From NCBI RefSeq assembly GCF_009467805.1, contig NZ_WIAY01000001.1:500982-564981 (forward strand): a DNA stretch of 64,000 bases, read 5' to 3'. Positions 9,058 through 18,146 of the stretch are shown piece after piece. The notes beneath the pieces are model-generated. The model searched no databases. It saw nothing but the letters and a program-made list of their open reading frames with translations, and was not told the origin of the DNA. The position numbers were made by a program, and so were the translations under genes. Numbering within the stretch: the first letter of the stretch is position 1; every line of letters begins with the position of its first letter. The DNA is from Stenotrophomonas nematodicola. GTDB lineage: Bacteria; Pseudomonadota; Gammaproteobacteria; Xanthomonadales; Xanthomonadaceae.

Positions 9058-10101
9058 TCAGGCAAAGGAAGGGCCGCTGCTGTCGCGGACGCGCAGCTGG
9101 ACGGGTGCAACGGTGCGCTGGGGTGCGGCGTCGGGGTTGTCCAGACGCTGCAGCAGCAGTTCCGCCGCCTGACGCCCGCGCGCGCGCGGATCGACGGTCA
9201 GCGTGGTGAGCGGCGGCATGGCCACCGCTGCTTCGGAAATATCGTCGAAACCGGTGACCGCAAAATCGCGACCCGGGTGCACGCCACGCGACGCCAGGCC
9301 CAGCATCAGTCCCAGCGCGACGCTGTCGTTGTAGCAGACCGCCGCGGTGGGCACCGTCGCAGCGGCAAACAGCTCGCCGCTACGGGCCGCCGCGTCCAGG
9401 CGGCTCGGAGAGGTTTCAATCAACCAGTCCGGCTGCGTCTCCAGTCCGGCCTCGTGCATTGCCTGGGCATAACCGGTGCGGCGCTGGTGGCACGAGCTGG
9501 ACACCGCGTGACCGCCAAAGAACGCGATGCGGCGGTGGCCGCGCTCGATCAGATGGCGCGTGGCCAGGTACGCACCCTGCTGGTTGTCCAGGGTCAGGAA
9601 GTCCCAGGTCGCCCCGGGCAGCTCGCGATTGAACAGCAGCACGTTGGCATGTCCGAGCACCTGGCGCAGCTGGGCGGCATCGCTGCCTTCGGCCGGCGAC
9701 AGGATCAGTCCGGCTGGCATGTGTTCCATCAGCGTGGTCAGCACCGCCTGCTGACGCTCCGGGGACTCGCCGGTGCTGCCCAGCAACGTCACGAAACCCT
9801 TGCCGCCGAGCGCTTCGTCGACGCCGGAGGCGAACTCGGCGAAGAACGGGTTGGACAGGTCGTTGATCACCAGTGCGATGCTGGACGAGGTGCGCCGGCG
9901 CAGGTTGGCCGCCCCCCGGTTGTAGACATAGCGCTGCCGGCGCAGTTCGGCCTCGACCCGCGCTCGCGTATCCACGTTCACCAGCGGGCTGCCGCGCAGC
10001 ACCAGCGAGACGGTGGCGCGCGACACGCCGATCGCCTCGGCGATGTCGGTCACTGTCACCGCGCGCGTGCCCTTGCCGGCAGGGGAAGCTTTGTCATTCA
10101 T
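9058..10101 (-). CDS. LacI-family transcriptional regulator of the mannoside locus
   Basis: A 347-residue repressor: N-terminal HTH (VTVTDIAEAIGVSRATVSLVLRG, residues 16-38) followed by a hinge and a periplasmic-binding-protein-like sugar domain (IALVINDLSNPFFAEFASGVDEAL). The ATG at 10101 is chosen because the protein then begins just ahead of the HTH; the longer frame only adds unrelated residues. It sits inside the operon it probably controls, between the GH92 mannosidase and the transporter. Its likely operators are the 14-bp palindromes at 12730, 12973 and 13090. The ligand is presumably a mannose-derived sugar. Confidence 0.93.
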   Translation of the reverse strand: MNDKASPAGKGTRAVTVTDIAEAIGVSRATVSLVLRGSPLVNVDTRARVEAELRRQRYVYNRGAANLRRRTSSSIALVINDLSNPFFAEFASGVDEALGGKGFVTLLGSTGESPERQQAVLTTLMEHMPAGLILSPAEGSDAAQLRQVLGHANVLLFNRELPGATWDFLTLDNQQGAYLATRHLIERGHRRIAFFGGHAVSSSCHQRRTGYAQAMHEAGLETQPDWLIETSPSRLDAAARSGELFAAATVPTAAVCYNDSVALGLMLGLASRGVHPGRDFAVTGFDDISEAAVAMPPLTTLTVDPRARGRQAAELLLQRLDNPDAAPQRTVAPVQLRVRDSSGPSFA

Positions 10102-10153
10102 CGTGTGCTGGGGTTCCTTGGCATCGTGCAAGCCTAAACGATTGCAGCAGCCC

Positions 10154-12583
10154 TCATTCGAGCGCCGCACCCGGGGTGGCGCAGTACGACACCGGCAGGT
10201 CGGCCACCTGCGTGCCCCACCCGCTTTCCGGCGCCTGCGTTGCCAGCGCCACATCGATGCGCCCCCCCTGCTGCAGGCGCGCCCAGTCCAGCCACACCGG
10301 CGCATGCGCGCGACCATCCACCTGCACGCCCTGCACGTACTGGAGCGTGCGGCCATCGGCACCCGGCGCCTTCACGGTCAGGGTGCGGCCCTGACCGAGA
10401 TCGACATCGACCTGGGCAAAGCGCGGGGTGTGCAGCAGGAACTGACCGCTGCCCGGCACCGCCGGGTACAGCCCCAAGGCGCTGAACAGGTACCACGCCG
10501 ACATCGTGCCGAGGTCATCGTTGCCGGTGACGCCATTGGGCGCGTTGGTGAACAGCTGCTGCGCGGCGCGCACCACCGTGGCGGTTTTCCACGGCTGACC
10601 GATCAGCGTGTACATCCACGGCGCATGCAGGTCCGGCTCGTTGTTGGGGTTGTAGCGGAACTGGTTGTAGTAGCTGTACGGCCCCACCACCCATTCTTTG
10701 CGCGCGGCCGTCAACGGGGCCTGGCGCAGTGCGTCGTAGGCGAAGAAGGCATCCAGCCGGCGTGCGGCCTCGGCGCGACCGTCCATCGCCTGCACCAGGC
10801 CCGGGATGTCCTGCTGGGCCAGCCACTGGTACTGCCACGCCGTGCCTTCATGGAACCCGTGGTGCGAACGCGGGCTGTAGCGGCCATCGGCCGGCACGTA
10901 CCACTTTCCGTCCTCCATGCGCGGCCGCGGGAAGCCGCTGAAGCCGCCCTCGTCGCGCACGTCCGGGTCCCATACCTTGTTCCAGTTGCGGCCACGCGTG
11001 CGCAGCACACCGGCGTCGTCGGCGTGGCCGAGGCCGTCGGCCATCTGTGCCAGCGCGCAGTCGGCCAGTGCGTACTCCAGTGTGGCCGAGCCGCCATGAT
11101 GCGGATCCACATCCATGCCCTTGGAGGGGAACGCACGGTCGTACTGCACGAAGCCATTGGCAAGATAGCTGGGATTGCCGGACCGGCCGGCGTGACGCGA
11201 GTTGATCGGCGGCGTGCTGAACGCATTCTTCCGCAACGCCGTGTACGCCTCGGCCTCACGCCCGTCGAGCGCGCCGAAGCGCCACAGATCCACCATGAAA
11301 GGCGTCACCGGATCGCCGGTCATGATGTTGGTTTCGAAGTTGGCGTAGCCCCAGCGCGGCAGCCAGCCGCCCTGCGCATCGATGGCCAGCAGGCTGCGGC
11401 CGATGTCGCGGGCGACCTGCGGACGGGTCAGTGCCAGCCACTGGTTCTGCGCACGATAGGTATCCCACAGCGAGAAGTACTCGTAGTAGGTCCAGCCGTC
11501 GGCGCGGTGGATGGCATCGTCGTAACCACGGTAGCGGCCGTCGGCATCGCTGCCGGTCAGCGGCTGCAGCAGGGCGTGGTAGAGCGCGGTGTAGAACACG
11601 GTGCGGTCGTCACCGTTCCCGCCCTGCACGCGCACGCTGCGCAGTTCGTCGCGCCAACGCGTCTGCGCCAGCTCGCGCATCCGGTCGAAGCCGAGCAGGC
11701 GGCCCTTTTCCATGCCGTCGCTGCGCAGGTTGGCGCGCGCACCCTCGGCATCCACGTGCGAGATCGCGCTGACCGCCGTGACCGCTCGTCCCTGCGACAG
11801 GTCGAAGCTCAGCCAGGCGCCGCTGGGCTTGAGTTCGCCTTCCATGCCGTGGCGCGCACCGGGCAGCCCGCCGCCCTCGCCCCAGGTGCCGAAGGCCTTG
11901 AACGGGCGGTCGAACTCGATGCGGAACCAGGTGGTGTACTGATGGCCGCCGCAGAAGCTGCGGGTGACCAGCTTGCCTTCCACCGCACGGTCGCCCACTA
12001 CATCGATGACGCTGCCGATCACCGAATGGCGTTCGTTGGCCTGGCCGACGTTGACCAGCACGTGGCCGTTTTCCGCACCGGCGGCGAACGTGTAGCGTTC
12101 GGCTGCGGCCCGGGTGCGCGCGGTGGCCTCGGCATCGATGCCGCCGTAGCTGGTCAGGCGCACCTTGTAGTAGCCGGCCTGGCCGACCTCGCCCTCATGG
12201 GTGTAGGAGGCTGCGTAGGCTTTGTGATCGAAGCTCTTGGCGGTGGCGGTGTCGAAATCGCCGCCAGGACCGATGCTGCCGGTGACCGGCAGGACGGACA
12301 CCTGGCCCCCCTGCTCCCAGCAGCCGGCACCGGACAGGAAGGAATGCCCGAACCCGCGGATCTTCGGGTCGTCGTAACGCCAGCCGGCGTAGTGCTCCCC
12401 GATCGGGCTGACCTGGATCAGGCCGAACGGCGCCGAGGCCCCCGGGAACGTATTGCCGTCATCCTTGCTGCCGATGAAGGTGTTGACCTCGCGCTCCAGC
12501 GCGGCCGGCGCGGCCGCCTGCAGCAGGGGCGCACAGGCCAGGGCAAGCAGAGAGGTGACGGCGAGGACAGACGTTCGGCGCAT
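10154..12583 (-). CDS. Exported GH92 alpha-mannosidase
   Basis: Calcium-dependent exo-alpha-mannosidase of glycoside hydrolase family 92, acting on alpha-1,2/1,3/1,6-mannose of high-mannose N-glycans. The 809-residue protein has a signal peptide (TSVLAVTSLLALACAPLLQA) and the family landmarks VNTFIGSKDDGNTFPGASAPFGLIQVSP, GFGHSFLSGAGC, the SLWDTYR segment, and GNDDLGTMSAWYLFSALGLYP near the C-terminus. A ribosome binding site (AGGA) lies seven bases before the ATG. First gene of the minus-strand operon, divergent from the TonB-dependent receptor. The exact linkage specificity cannot be read from sequence. Confidence 0.95.
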   Translation of the reverse strand: MRRTSVLAVTSLLALACAPLLQAAAPAALEREVNTFIGSKDDGNTFPGASAPFGLIQVSPIGEHYAGWRYDDPKIRGFGHSFLSGAGCWEQGGQVSVLPVTGSIGPGGDFDTATAKSFDHKAYAASYTHEGEVGQAGYYKVRLTSYGGIDAEATARTRAAAERYTFAAGAENGHVLVNVGQANERHSVIGSVIDVVGDRAVEGKLVTRSFCGGHQYTTWFRIEFDRPFKAFGTWGEGGGLPGARHGMEGELKPSGAWLSFDLSQGRAVTAVSAISHVDAEGARANLRSDGMEKGRLLGFDRMRELAQTRWRDELRSVRVQGGNGDDRTVFYTALYHALLQPLTGSDADGRYRGYDDAIHRADGWTYYEYFSLWDTYRAQNQWLALTRPQVARDIGRSLLAIDAQGGWLPRWGYANFETNIMTGDPVTPFMVDLWRFGALDGREAEAYTALRKNAFSTPPINSRHAGRSGNPSYLANGFVQYDRAFPSKGMDVDPHHGGSATLEYALADCALAQMADGLGHADDAGVLRTRGRNWNKVWDPDVRDEGGFSGFPRPRMEDGKWYVPADGRYSPRSHHGFHEGTAWQYQWLAQQDIPGLVQAMDGRAEAARRLDAFFAYDALRQAPLTAARKEWVVGPYSYYNQFRYNPNNEPDLHAPWMYTLIGQPWKTATVVRAAQQLFTNAPNGVTGNDDLGTMSAWYLFSALGLYPAVPGSGQFLLHTPRFAQVDVDLGQGRTLTVKAPGADGRTLQYVQGVQVDGRAHAPVWLDWARLQQGGRIDVALATQAPESGWGTQVADLPVSYCATPGAALE

Positions 12584-12729
12584 GCGGGGTTCCTGTGGGT
12601 CGATGTCGGTGCGGGCGACCGGTGGCCCGGCCGATGCCGGGAACCAGGCGACTGGACGGGTGAAAGCCCCGCCATTGCTGGCCGGCCATCCCCCTGTTGG
12701 CGCGCGTCCAAATCCACGCAGCAGTGAAT

Positions 12730-12743
12730 TTAGATCGATTCAA
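12730..12743. promoter_or_regulatory. LacI-type operator, copy 1
   Basis: TTAGATCGATTCAA, an imperfect palindrome with the central CG typical of LacI-family sites. It lies 147 bases upstream of the GH92 start codon and is identical to copy 3. Confidence 0.75.
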
Positions 12744-12972
12744 GTAAAGCACGGGGATTTCGACGGATGCATTCTGCGGCGCAACATGGATGTCGTCTGT
12801 GGCGGCGGCCTGGCTGCCGGCTGCGCCTGGAACGACCGCCTGGCATGGCGCCTGCGCAAGAAAACGTTTTTACCTCCACAGCGAAAACCGGCCGTTGCCG
12901 ACATACCGCGGTCATATTGCGCAGCAGCATGCTTCGCCTCCCGGGCCGTGCTAAAAATCCCCCGCCAATCGT

Positions 12973-12986
12973 TTAGATCGATCCAA
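12973..12986. promoter_or_regulatory. LacI-type operator, copy 2
   Basis: TTAGATCGATCCAA, differing from copies 1 and 3 at one base and closer to a perfect palindrome. It lies between the other two copies, 230 and 104 bases away, so looping between sites is possible. Confidence 0.75.
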
Positions 12987-13089
12987 CTCCGAACGGTCAC
13001 GATTGACGGACAGGTAGGTGGGGGGGACCTGCCTCACGTTGCATGCGGGACGCACCGTCGTTCGTTGCTGGCAACAGCGACCTCCAGAA

Positions 13090-13103
13090 TTAGATCGATT
13101 CAA
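13090..13103. promoter_or_regulatory. LacI-type operator, copy 3
   Basis: TTAGATCGATTCAA, identical to copy 1, 44 bases before the receptor start codon, placed to block a receptor promoter. Confidence 0.78.
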
Positions 13104-13147
13104 TCACGTATCGCCACCGTTTCAATCCAGGAGAGGGAGAGAGTGGA

Positions 13148-16100
13148 ATGAACAAGATGTCCCGCATGCGCAACCGCGACACGCTGTCGGCAGCCATCAC
13201 CGCCGCGCTGTTCGCCGCCGCGCTGGCCCCGGCCGGCGCCTTCGCGCAACAGGCCGGCACGACCCCGTCGCCGGACGCCACCACGCTCGACAGCGTGACC
13301 GTCACCGGCTACCGCTACGCCATCGAAAAGAGCCTGCAGCAGAAGCGCGATGCCAATGCCGTGGTCGAAGTGATCACCGCCGAGGACGTGGGCAAGTTCC
13401 CCGACAAGAACGTGGCCGACGCGCTGCAGCGCGTGCCGGGCGTGGTCATCACCCGTGATGGCGGCGAAGGCAAGACGGTCAGCGTGCGCGGCCTGGCGCC
13501 CGATCTCACCCTCACGCAGTTGAACGGCAACTACGTCGCCACCTCGGAAACCAACAACGAAGCCACGCGCTCGTTCAACTACACCCTGCTGCCGTCGAAC
13601 ATGCTGTCCAGCGCCGAGCTGTTCAAGTCGCCGGAAGCGCGCATCGACGAAGGCGGCATCGGCGGCACGGTGATCCTGCATACCCGCCGCCCGCTCGACA
13701 TGGAAGCCAACTCGGGCTACGTCACCGTCGAGGGCACCACCTCCGACACCAGTCACGACATCGATCCGCAGCTGTCGGCGCTGTATTCCTGGCACAGCAA
13801 GGACGAGCGTTTCGGCGTGCTGGTCGGGGTGACCCAGCAGAAGCGCACCAGCCGCACGATGGAAGCCAGCACCGAGGACTTCCAGTGGTACGGCAACAAC
13901 ACCGATGCGCGCGACGCCAACGGCAACGTGCTGGAACAGGACGGCATCCACTACTGGTGGGGCCGGTCCGGCTTCAATGACCAGAGCGGCCGCAACTACA
14001 GCGAATTCTTCATGCCGACCTCGGTGAACTTCGCCGTGAAGGAAGAAGAGCGCGAGCGCAAGGGTGGCCAGTTCACCTTCCAGTTCAAGCCGCTCGACAA
14101 CCTGACGCTGACCGCCAATTACTTCCGCTTCGAGCTGGAAGGCAACTACACCCAGAACATGCTGAAGATTCCCGAATGGAATCTGGCGCGCTACAACGGC
14201 GACGGCAACTGGGCCGGCGGCCGCATGCTGGACGGGCTCACCTTCGATCCCAGCGGCAGCATCGTGACCGGCGCGCAGTACGAGAAGCTGGCCGGCAAGA
14301 CCTATTACTGCAGCGAGGAACAGGCTGCGGCCGCAGGCCTCGCGCCGGGTGGCTGGGGTCCGGACGACTGCACCATCCCCACCCCGCAGCTGACCGGCGA
14401 CTACAGCCGTGAGAAGGCGCTGTCGCAGACCGCCGATCTGTCCATCGACTGGGACATCAGCCCGCTGTGGAAGGCCTCGTTCACCGGCGGCCGGACCTGG
14501 TCCGAAGGCGGCCCGTCGATGAAGTTCCGCATGGCGGCCAAGCCACGCCGCCAGGTCAATGGCGTGTGGCAGTCCGGCAACAGCTACAGCGCCTGGGACC
14601 TGACCGGCACGCCGAGTGCGACGTTCTCGCCGGACCTGCAGGAACAGTTGATGGCCGGCATCGCCGAAGTCGACACCGGCTCGACCGATTCGTCGTGGAC
14701 GCAGACCGACATCAAGCAGAACTACTTCCAGGCCGATGTCACCAAGCTGTTTGAAAGCGGCTGGCTGGATTCGATCCAGTTCGGCACCAAGTACCGTGAC
14801 GGCTCGGTCCATCGCAACACCGGCAACACCTACTGGGTGTGCCAGGGCAAGGATCCCGATCCGGCGTTCTACGACCAGAACCGCTACCAGTCCGGCTGCG
14901 ATGCCTCGGCCGGTGTCGCCCAGCCCGGTTTCTTCCTGTCCAACCCGATCAACAACATCGCCGGCGGTTTCAACGCCAACGTGTTCCCGGGCATCAACTA
15001 TCCGGCGTACATCAACTACCTCAACCAGACCTACGGTGGCTCGCACAATCGCAAGGAAGAGGATTTCGTCTACAACGTCGACGAGAAGATCTACTCGGGC
15101 TACTTCCAGGCCAACTTCCGCACCGAACGGGTCCGCGGCAACGTGGGCGTGCGTGTGGTGCGTACCCGCCAGTTCGCCGAATCCAGCGACTCGGTGGAGA
15201 AGTTCAACGACTACTTCCAGGACAACGCCGCCGGCACGCCGATGGGCTGCAACGATCCGGCGGCGGCACCGCTGATCGCCTCCAATACCGGCTATGTCTG
15301 CCAGAGCGGTTTCGTGCGCCTGCCCGACAACCTGGCGCGTGAGAAAACCTATGCGCTCAGCTCGATGGAGAAGACCTACACCGACTTCCTGCCGAGCTTC
15401 AACATCGCCTGGGACATCACCGACAGCCTGGTGCTGCGCGGCGCCGCGTCCAAGGTCATCGCCCGCCCCGGCTACACCAGCATCGCCTACCCGGGCGGTC
15501 TGAGCTATGTCAGCGAGGAGTACAGCAACGATCGCCGCGTCGCCGGCGGCACCGACACTCCCGGCTGGTACGGCTCGGGCAGCAACAAGAACCTGCAGCC
15601 GTTCGAGGCCACCCAGTACGACCTCGGTCTGGAGTGGTACTTCCGTCCGGGTTCGGTGGCCGGTGTGGCGCTGTTCCGCAAGGACATCAGCAACTTCACC
15701 GTGCCGGTGGTGCGCGACCAGCAGATGAACGTCGGTGGCCAGTCGGTGACGGTGCAGAAGTACTCCACCCAGGCCAACGGCCAGGATGGCGTGTCGCAGG
15801 GCGTTGAACTGTACGGCCAGTACACGTTCGATATCGGCCTGGGCATCCAGGCCAACTACACCTACAACGACACCAACCTGGCCGCCGTGGTGCTCGATGG
15901 CGAACGCATCGGTTCCTCGCCGCTGGTCGGCAGCGCCAAGAACCAGGCCAACGTCACGGTGTTCTACGAGAACGAGAAGTTCCTGGCGCGCGCCTCGTTC
16001 AACCGCCGTGGCGAAGTGGTGGGCGGTCTGAACAACGGTCTCACCCAGTACTCCGAACCGTATGACCAGCTGGACCTCAACGCGGCCTACAACATCACCG

Positions 16101-16243
16101 ACGCCCTGATCCTGAGCGCATCGGTGCTCAACGCCACCAAGTCCGAGCAGCGCGTCTATCTCGGCAACGACAGCAAGGCGCGCCTGCTGTCCAACCTGTA
16201 CTCCGGTCGCCAGCTCTACCTCGGCATGACCTGGAAGTTCTGA
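13148..16243 (+). CDS. TonB-dependent outer-membrane receptor, probably for N-glycan or manno-oligosaccharide
   Basis: A 1031-residue outer-membrane transporter driven by TonB. It has a signal peptide ending near AGAFAQ (residue 34), a TonB box-like segment (LDSVTVTGYR), the plug domain (VVEVITAEDVGKFPDKNVADALQRVPGV), a 22-strand barrel and a C-terminal aromatic end (LYLGMTWKF). Sequence features match the Xanthomonas/Caulobacter subfamily of large receptors used for carbohydrate uptake. It diverges from the mannosidase operon, with a strong purine-rich ribosome binding site and a LacI-type operator 44 bases upstream. Substrate is inferred from neighbours only. Confidence 0.94.
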   Translation: MNKMSRMRNRDTLSAAITAALFAAALAPAGAFAQQAGTTPSPDATTLDSVTVTGYRYAIEKSLQQKRDANAVVEVITAEDVGKFPDKNVADALQRVPGVVITRDGGEGKTVSVRGLAPDLTLTQLNGNYVATSETNNEATRSFNYTLLPSNMLSSAELFKSPEARIDEGGIGGTVILHTRRPLDMEANSGYVTVEGTTSDTSHDIDPQLSALYSWHSKDERFGVLVGVTQQKRTSRTMEASTEDFQWYGNNTDARDANGNVLEQDGIHYWWGRSGFNDQSGRNYSEFFMPTSVNFAVKEEERERKGGQFTFQFKPLDNLTLTANYFRFELEGNYTQNMLKIPEWNLARYNGDGNWAGGRMLDGLTFDPSGSIVTGAQYEKLAGKTYYCSEEQAAAAGLAPGGWGPDDCTIPTPQLTGDYSREKALSQTADLSIDWDISPLWKASFTGGRTWSEGGPSMKFRMAAKPRRQVNGVWQSGNSYSAWDLTGTPSATFSPDLQEQLMAGIAEVDTGSTDSSWTQTDIKQNYFQADVTKLFESGWLDSIQFGTKYRDGSVHRNTGNTYWVCQGKDPDPAFYDQNRYQSGCDASAGVAQPGFFLSNPINNIAGGFNANVFPGINYPAYINYLNQTYGGSHNRKEEDFVYNVDEKIYSGYFQANFRTERVRGNVGVRVVRTRQFAESSDSVEKFNDYFQDNAAGTPMGCNDPAAAPLIASNTGYVCQSGFVRLPDNLAREKTYALSSMEKTYTDFLPSFNIAWDITDSLVLRGAASKVIARPGYTSIAYPGGLSYVSEEYSNDRRVAGGTDTPGWYGSGSNKNLQPFEATQYDLGLEWYFRPGSVAGVALFRKDISNFTVPVVRDQQMNVGGQSVTVQKYSTQANGQDGVSQGVELYGQYTFDIGLGIQANYTYNDTNLAAVVLDGERIGSSPLVGSAKNQANVTVFYENEKFLARASFNRRGEVVGGLNNGLTQYSEPYDQLDLNAAYNITDALILSASVLNATKSEQRVYLGNDSKARLLSNLYSGRQLYLGMTWKF

Positions 16244-16250
16244 GTGTCTC

Positions 16251-16275
16251 CCCCCGCCCTCGGGCGGGGGTTGTT
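16251..16275 (+). terminator. First terminator after the receptor gene
   Basis: A 9-bp GC stem (CCCCCGCCC / GGGCGGGGG) followed by TTGTT, eight bases after the receptor stop codon. Confidence 0.75.
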
Positions 16276-16280
16276 CCTCC

Positions 16281-16316
16281 ACGGCAGCCGCGCTGGTACA
16301 GGCGGCTGCCGTTTTT
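16281..16316 (+). terminator. Second terminator after the receptor gene
   Basis: An 11-bp stem (ACGGCAGCCGC / GCGGCTGCCGT) with a 10-base loop and a five-T tail, a strong rho-independent terminator. It stands between the receptor gene and the convergent cutC gene. Confidence 0.88.
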
Positions 16317-16349
16317 GTTGTCGCAGCGGGCCGATGTCTCCGCGCGGCT

Positions 16350-17087
16350 CTACCCTGCGCGTGCGTCCAGCGCGGCGCGCAGCGCCGCCACTTCCGCGGC
16401 ATCGGTGGCGATCCAGTCCGGCGACAGCCCGGTCAGCGCCAGGTTGTGGTGGCGCATGGCCGAGCGTTGCACGGCCTTGGCGGACGCATGCAGTTCCGTA
16501 CAGCCGCTGCGGGCGGCAACGGCGACAATGTTGCCGGCGTTGAGCCCTGCCCCGGCCATCACGCCGATGCGTCCGTTCGCCTGCGCGACCAGTGCGGCCA
16601 GCACCGCGGCCCCTGTCTCCGCGTTGGCCTGGCCGCCGGACGTCAGCACCCGCTGGCAGCCCAGTGCGATGACCTGCTCCAACGCGCGGGGCAGATCGCG
16701 CGCGGCATCGAACGCGCGATGGAAAGTCACCTGGAGCGGGCCGGCGGCCTGCACCAGCGCGCGGCACAGCGCCTCGTCGATGTCACCCTCGGCATCCAGC
16801 GCGCCGATCACCACGCCATCGCAGCCCAGTGCACGGCAATGGGCGATATCGCGCAGCATGATCTCCGCGTCAAGCACGCCGTAGTGGAAGTCGCCGGGAC
16901 GCGGCCGGATCAGCACGAACAGCGGAATGCGCAGCTGCTCGCGCGCCACCGCGATGCTGCCGTGCGACGGCGTGGTGCCGCCTTCGGCAAGATTGTCGAA
17001 CAGCTCGATCCTGTCCGCGCCACCCTGCTGCGCGGCGAGCGCCGACGCAACCGAGTTGGAGGCGATCTCCAGCAGCCGGCGCGCCAT
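16350..17087 (-). CDS. cutC: CutC family TIM-barrel protein
   Basis: A 245-residue cytoplasmic protein of the CutC family, classically called copper homeostasis protein though its biochemical role is unsettled. Typical family segments are RLLEIASNSVASALAAQQGGADRIELFDNLAEGGTTPS at the N-terminus, VLIRPRPGDFHY, and VLTSGGQANAETGAAVL. It starts two bases after the stop of the glycosylasparaginase gene, so the pair is cotranscribed. That setting, rather than any metal-resistance gene, hints at a role in amino-sugar or glycan catabolism; this is inference. Confidence 0.9.
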   Translation of the reverse strand: MARRLLEIASNSVASALAAQQGGADRIELFDNLAEGGTTPSHGSIAVAREQLRIPLFVLIRPRPGDFHYGVLDAEIMLRDIAHCRALGCDGVVIGALDAEGDIDEALCRALVQAAGPLQVTFHRAFDAARDLPRALEQVIALGCQRVLTSGGQANAETGAAVLAALVAQANGRIGVMAGAGLNAGNIVAVAARSGCTELHASAKAVQRSAMRHHNLALTGLSPDWIATDAAEVAALRAALDARAG

Positions 17088-17089
17088 GC

Positions 17090-18088
17090 TCAGCGCTGCT
17101 CGCTGGTATAGACCGACGCCGAGTCGCGCAGGTCATCCTGGCGGTCCTTGTCGCACACCGCGTAGACGAAGCCCCGGTGCAGCGCGTACGCGCCGACCTC
17201 CCCATGCCGGTCCATCGCCAGGAAACATACCTGCAGGGTCCTGCTGGCCTCCGGGCGCTTGCGCACCAGCCGTGCGATCGCTTCGCGGCACGCCTGTGCC
17301 GGCGACCGGCCCTGGCGCATGAGCTCCACCACCAGGAACGAGGCGGCATTGCGCATCATCTCCTCGCCGACGCCCGACGCCGTGGCGCCGCCGACCTCGT
17401 TGTCCACGTACAGGCCGGCGCCAATGATCGGGCTGTCACCGACACGTCCATGCAGTTTCCAGGCCATGCCGCTGGTGGTGCAGGCGCCAGCGAGGCGACC
17501 GTGGGCATCGATGGCGAGCATCCCCAGCGTGTCATGGTTGCTGCTGTCGCCGGGGCGGCCGCGCCGCTCCACGTTGATCTCGGGCGTGTACTGTGCGGTC
17601 TTCAACCAGTCGCGCCACGCCTTTTCGGCAGCCGGGGTGAGCAGCTTCTGGCGCTCGAAGCCCTGTTCCACCGCAAACTGCTGTGCGCCCTGCCCGACCA
17701 GCATCACGTGCGGCGTGTTTTCCATCACTTTGCGTGCCACCGACACCGGATGCAGGATGTCGGTCAGGGCAGCTACCGAGCCACAGCGGCCGTCGCCGTC
17801 CATGATGCTGGCATCCAGGCTGAGCACACCATCGCGGTCGGGGTTGCCGCAGCGCCCCACCGTGGGGTTGCACAGTTCGCTTTCGGCCCAGCGCGCGCCG
17901 GCCTCCACCGCATCCAGCGCGGTGCCCCCGGCCGACAGCACCGTCCATGCCGCCTGGTTGGCGCCCACGCCGAAATCCCAGGTGGACACCACCCGCGCGC
18001 CACTGCGGCGCTGCGCGCCTGCGTGCGGCAACACCAACCCACCGGCGGCCAGCGCCCCGGCCTGGAGAAACTGCCTGCGATCGGTCAT
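17090..18088 (-). CDS. N4-(beta-N-acetylglucosaminyl)-L-asparaginase
   Basis: Cleaves the GlcNAc-Asn bond left after an N-glycan is trimmed and its peptide degraded. It is an Ntn-hydrolase made as a precursor that cuts itself before the catalytic threonine, here T187 in HDTLGMLAID, followed by GACTTSGMAWKLHGRVGDSPIIGAG. The 332-residue protein begins MTDRRQFLQAGALAAGGLVLPHAGAQ, a twin-arginine-like signal, so it is probably periplasmic. The ATG at 18088 is favoured by the GGGAGG ribosome binding site. Upstream glucokinase and downstream cutC are on the same strand. Confidence 0.94.
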   Translation of the reverse strand: MTDRRQFLQAGALAAGGLVLPHAGAQRRSGARVVSTWDFGVGANQAAWTVLSAGGTALDAVEAGARWAESELCNPTVGRCGNPDRDGVLSLDASIMDGDGRCGSVAALTDILHPVSVARKVMENTPHVMLVGQGAQQFAVEQGFERQKLLTPAAEKAWRDWLKTAQYTPEINVERRGRPGDSSNHDTLGMLAIDAHGRLAGACTTSGMAWKLHGRVGDSPIIGAGLYVDNEVGGATASGVGEEMMRNAASFLVVELMRQGRSPAQACREAIARLVRKRPEASRTLQVCFLAMDRHGEVGAYALHRGFVYAVCDKDRQDDLRDSASVYTSEQR

Positions 18089-18146
18089 GCCCACCCCTCC
18101 CTGCACTGCCTGTCGTCATCCCGCCGCACCGCGCGGCGGGAGTGCC

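Larger units (their letters stand above)
12584..13147. other. Divergent regulatory region between mannosidase operon and receptor gene
   Basis: A 564-base region without a supportable gene, feeding two divergent transcripts. It holds three copies of a 14-bp palindrome (12730, 12973 and 13090) that look like LacI-type operators and, next to the receptor gene, a purine-rich ribosome binding site (AGGAGAGGGAGAG, from 13128). I could not assign clear -35/-10 boxes. Confidence 0.8.

Noticed and set aside
10102-10153. A possible LacI operator between GH92 and lacI.
   Set aside because: AAACGATTG is present but has no palindromic partner and does not match the locus operator.
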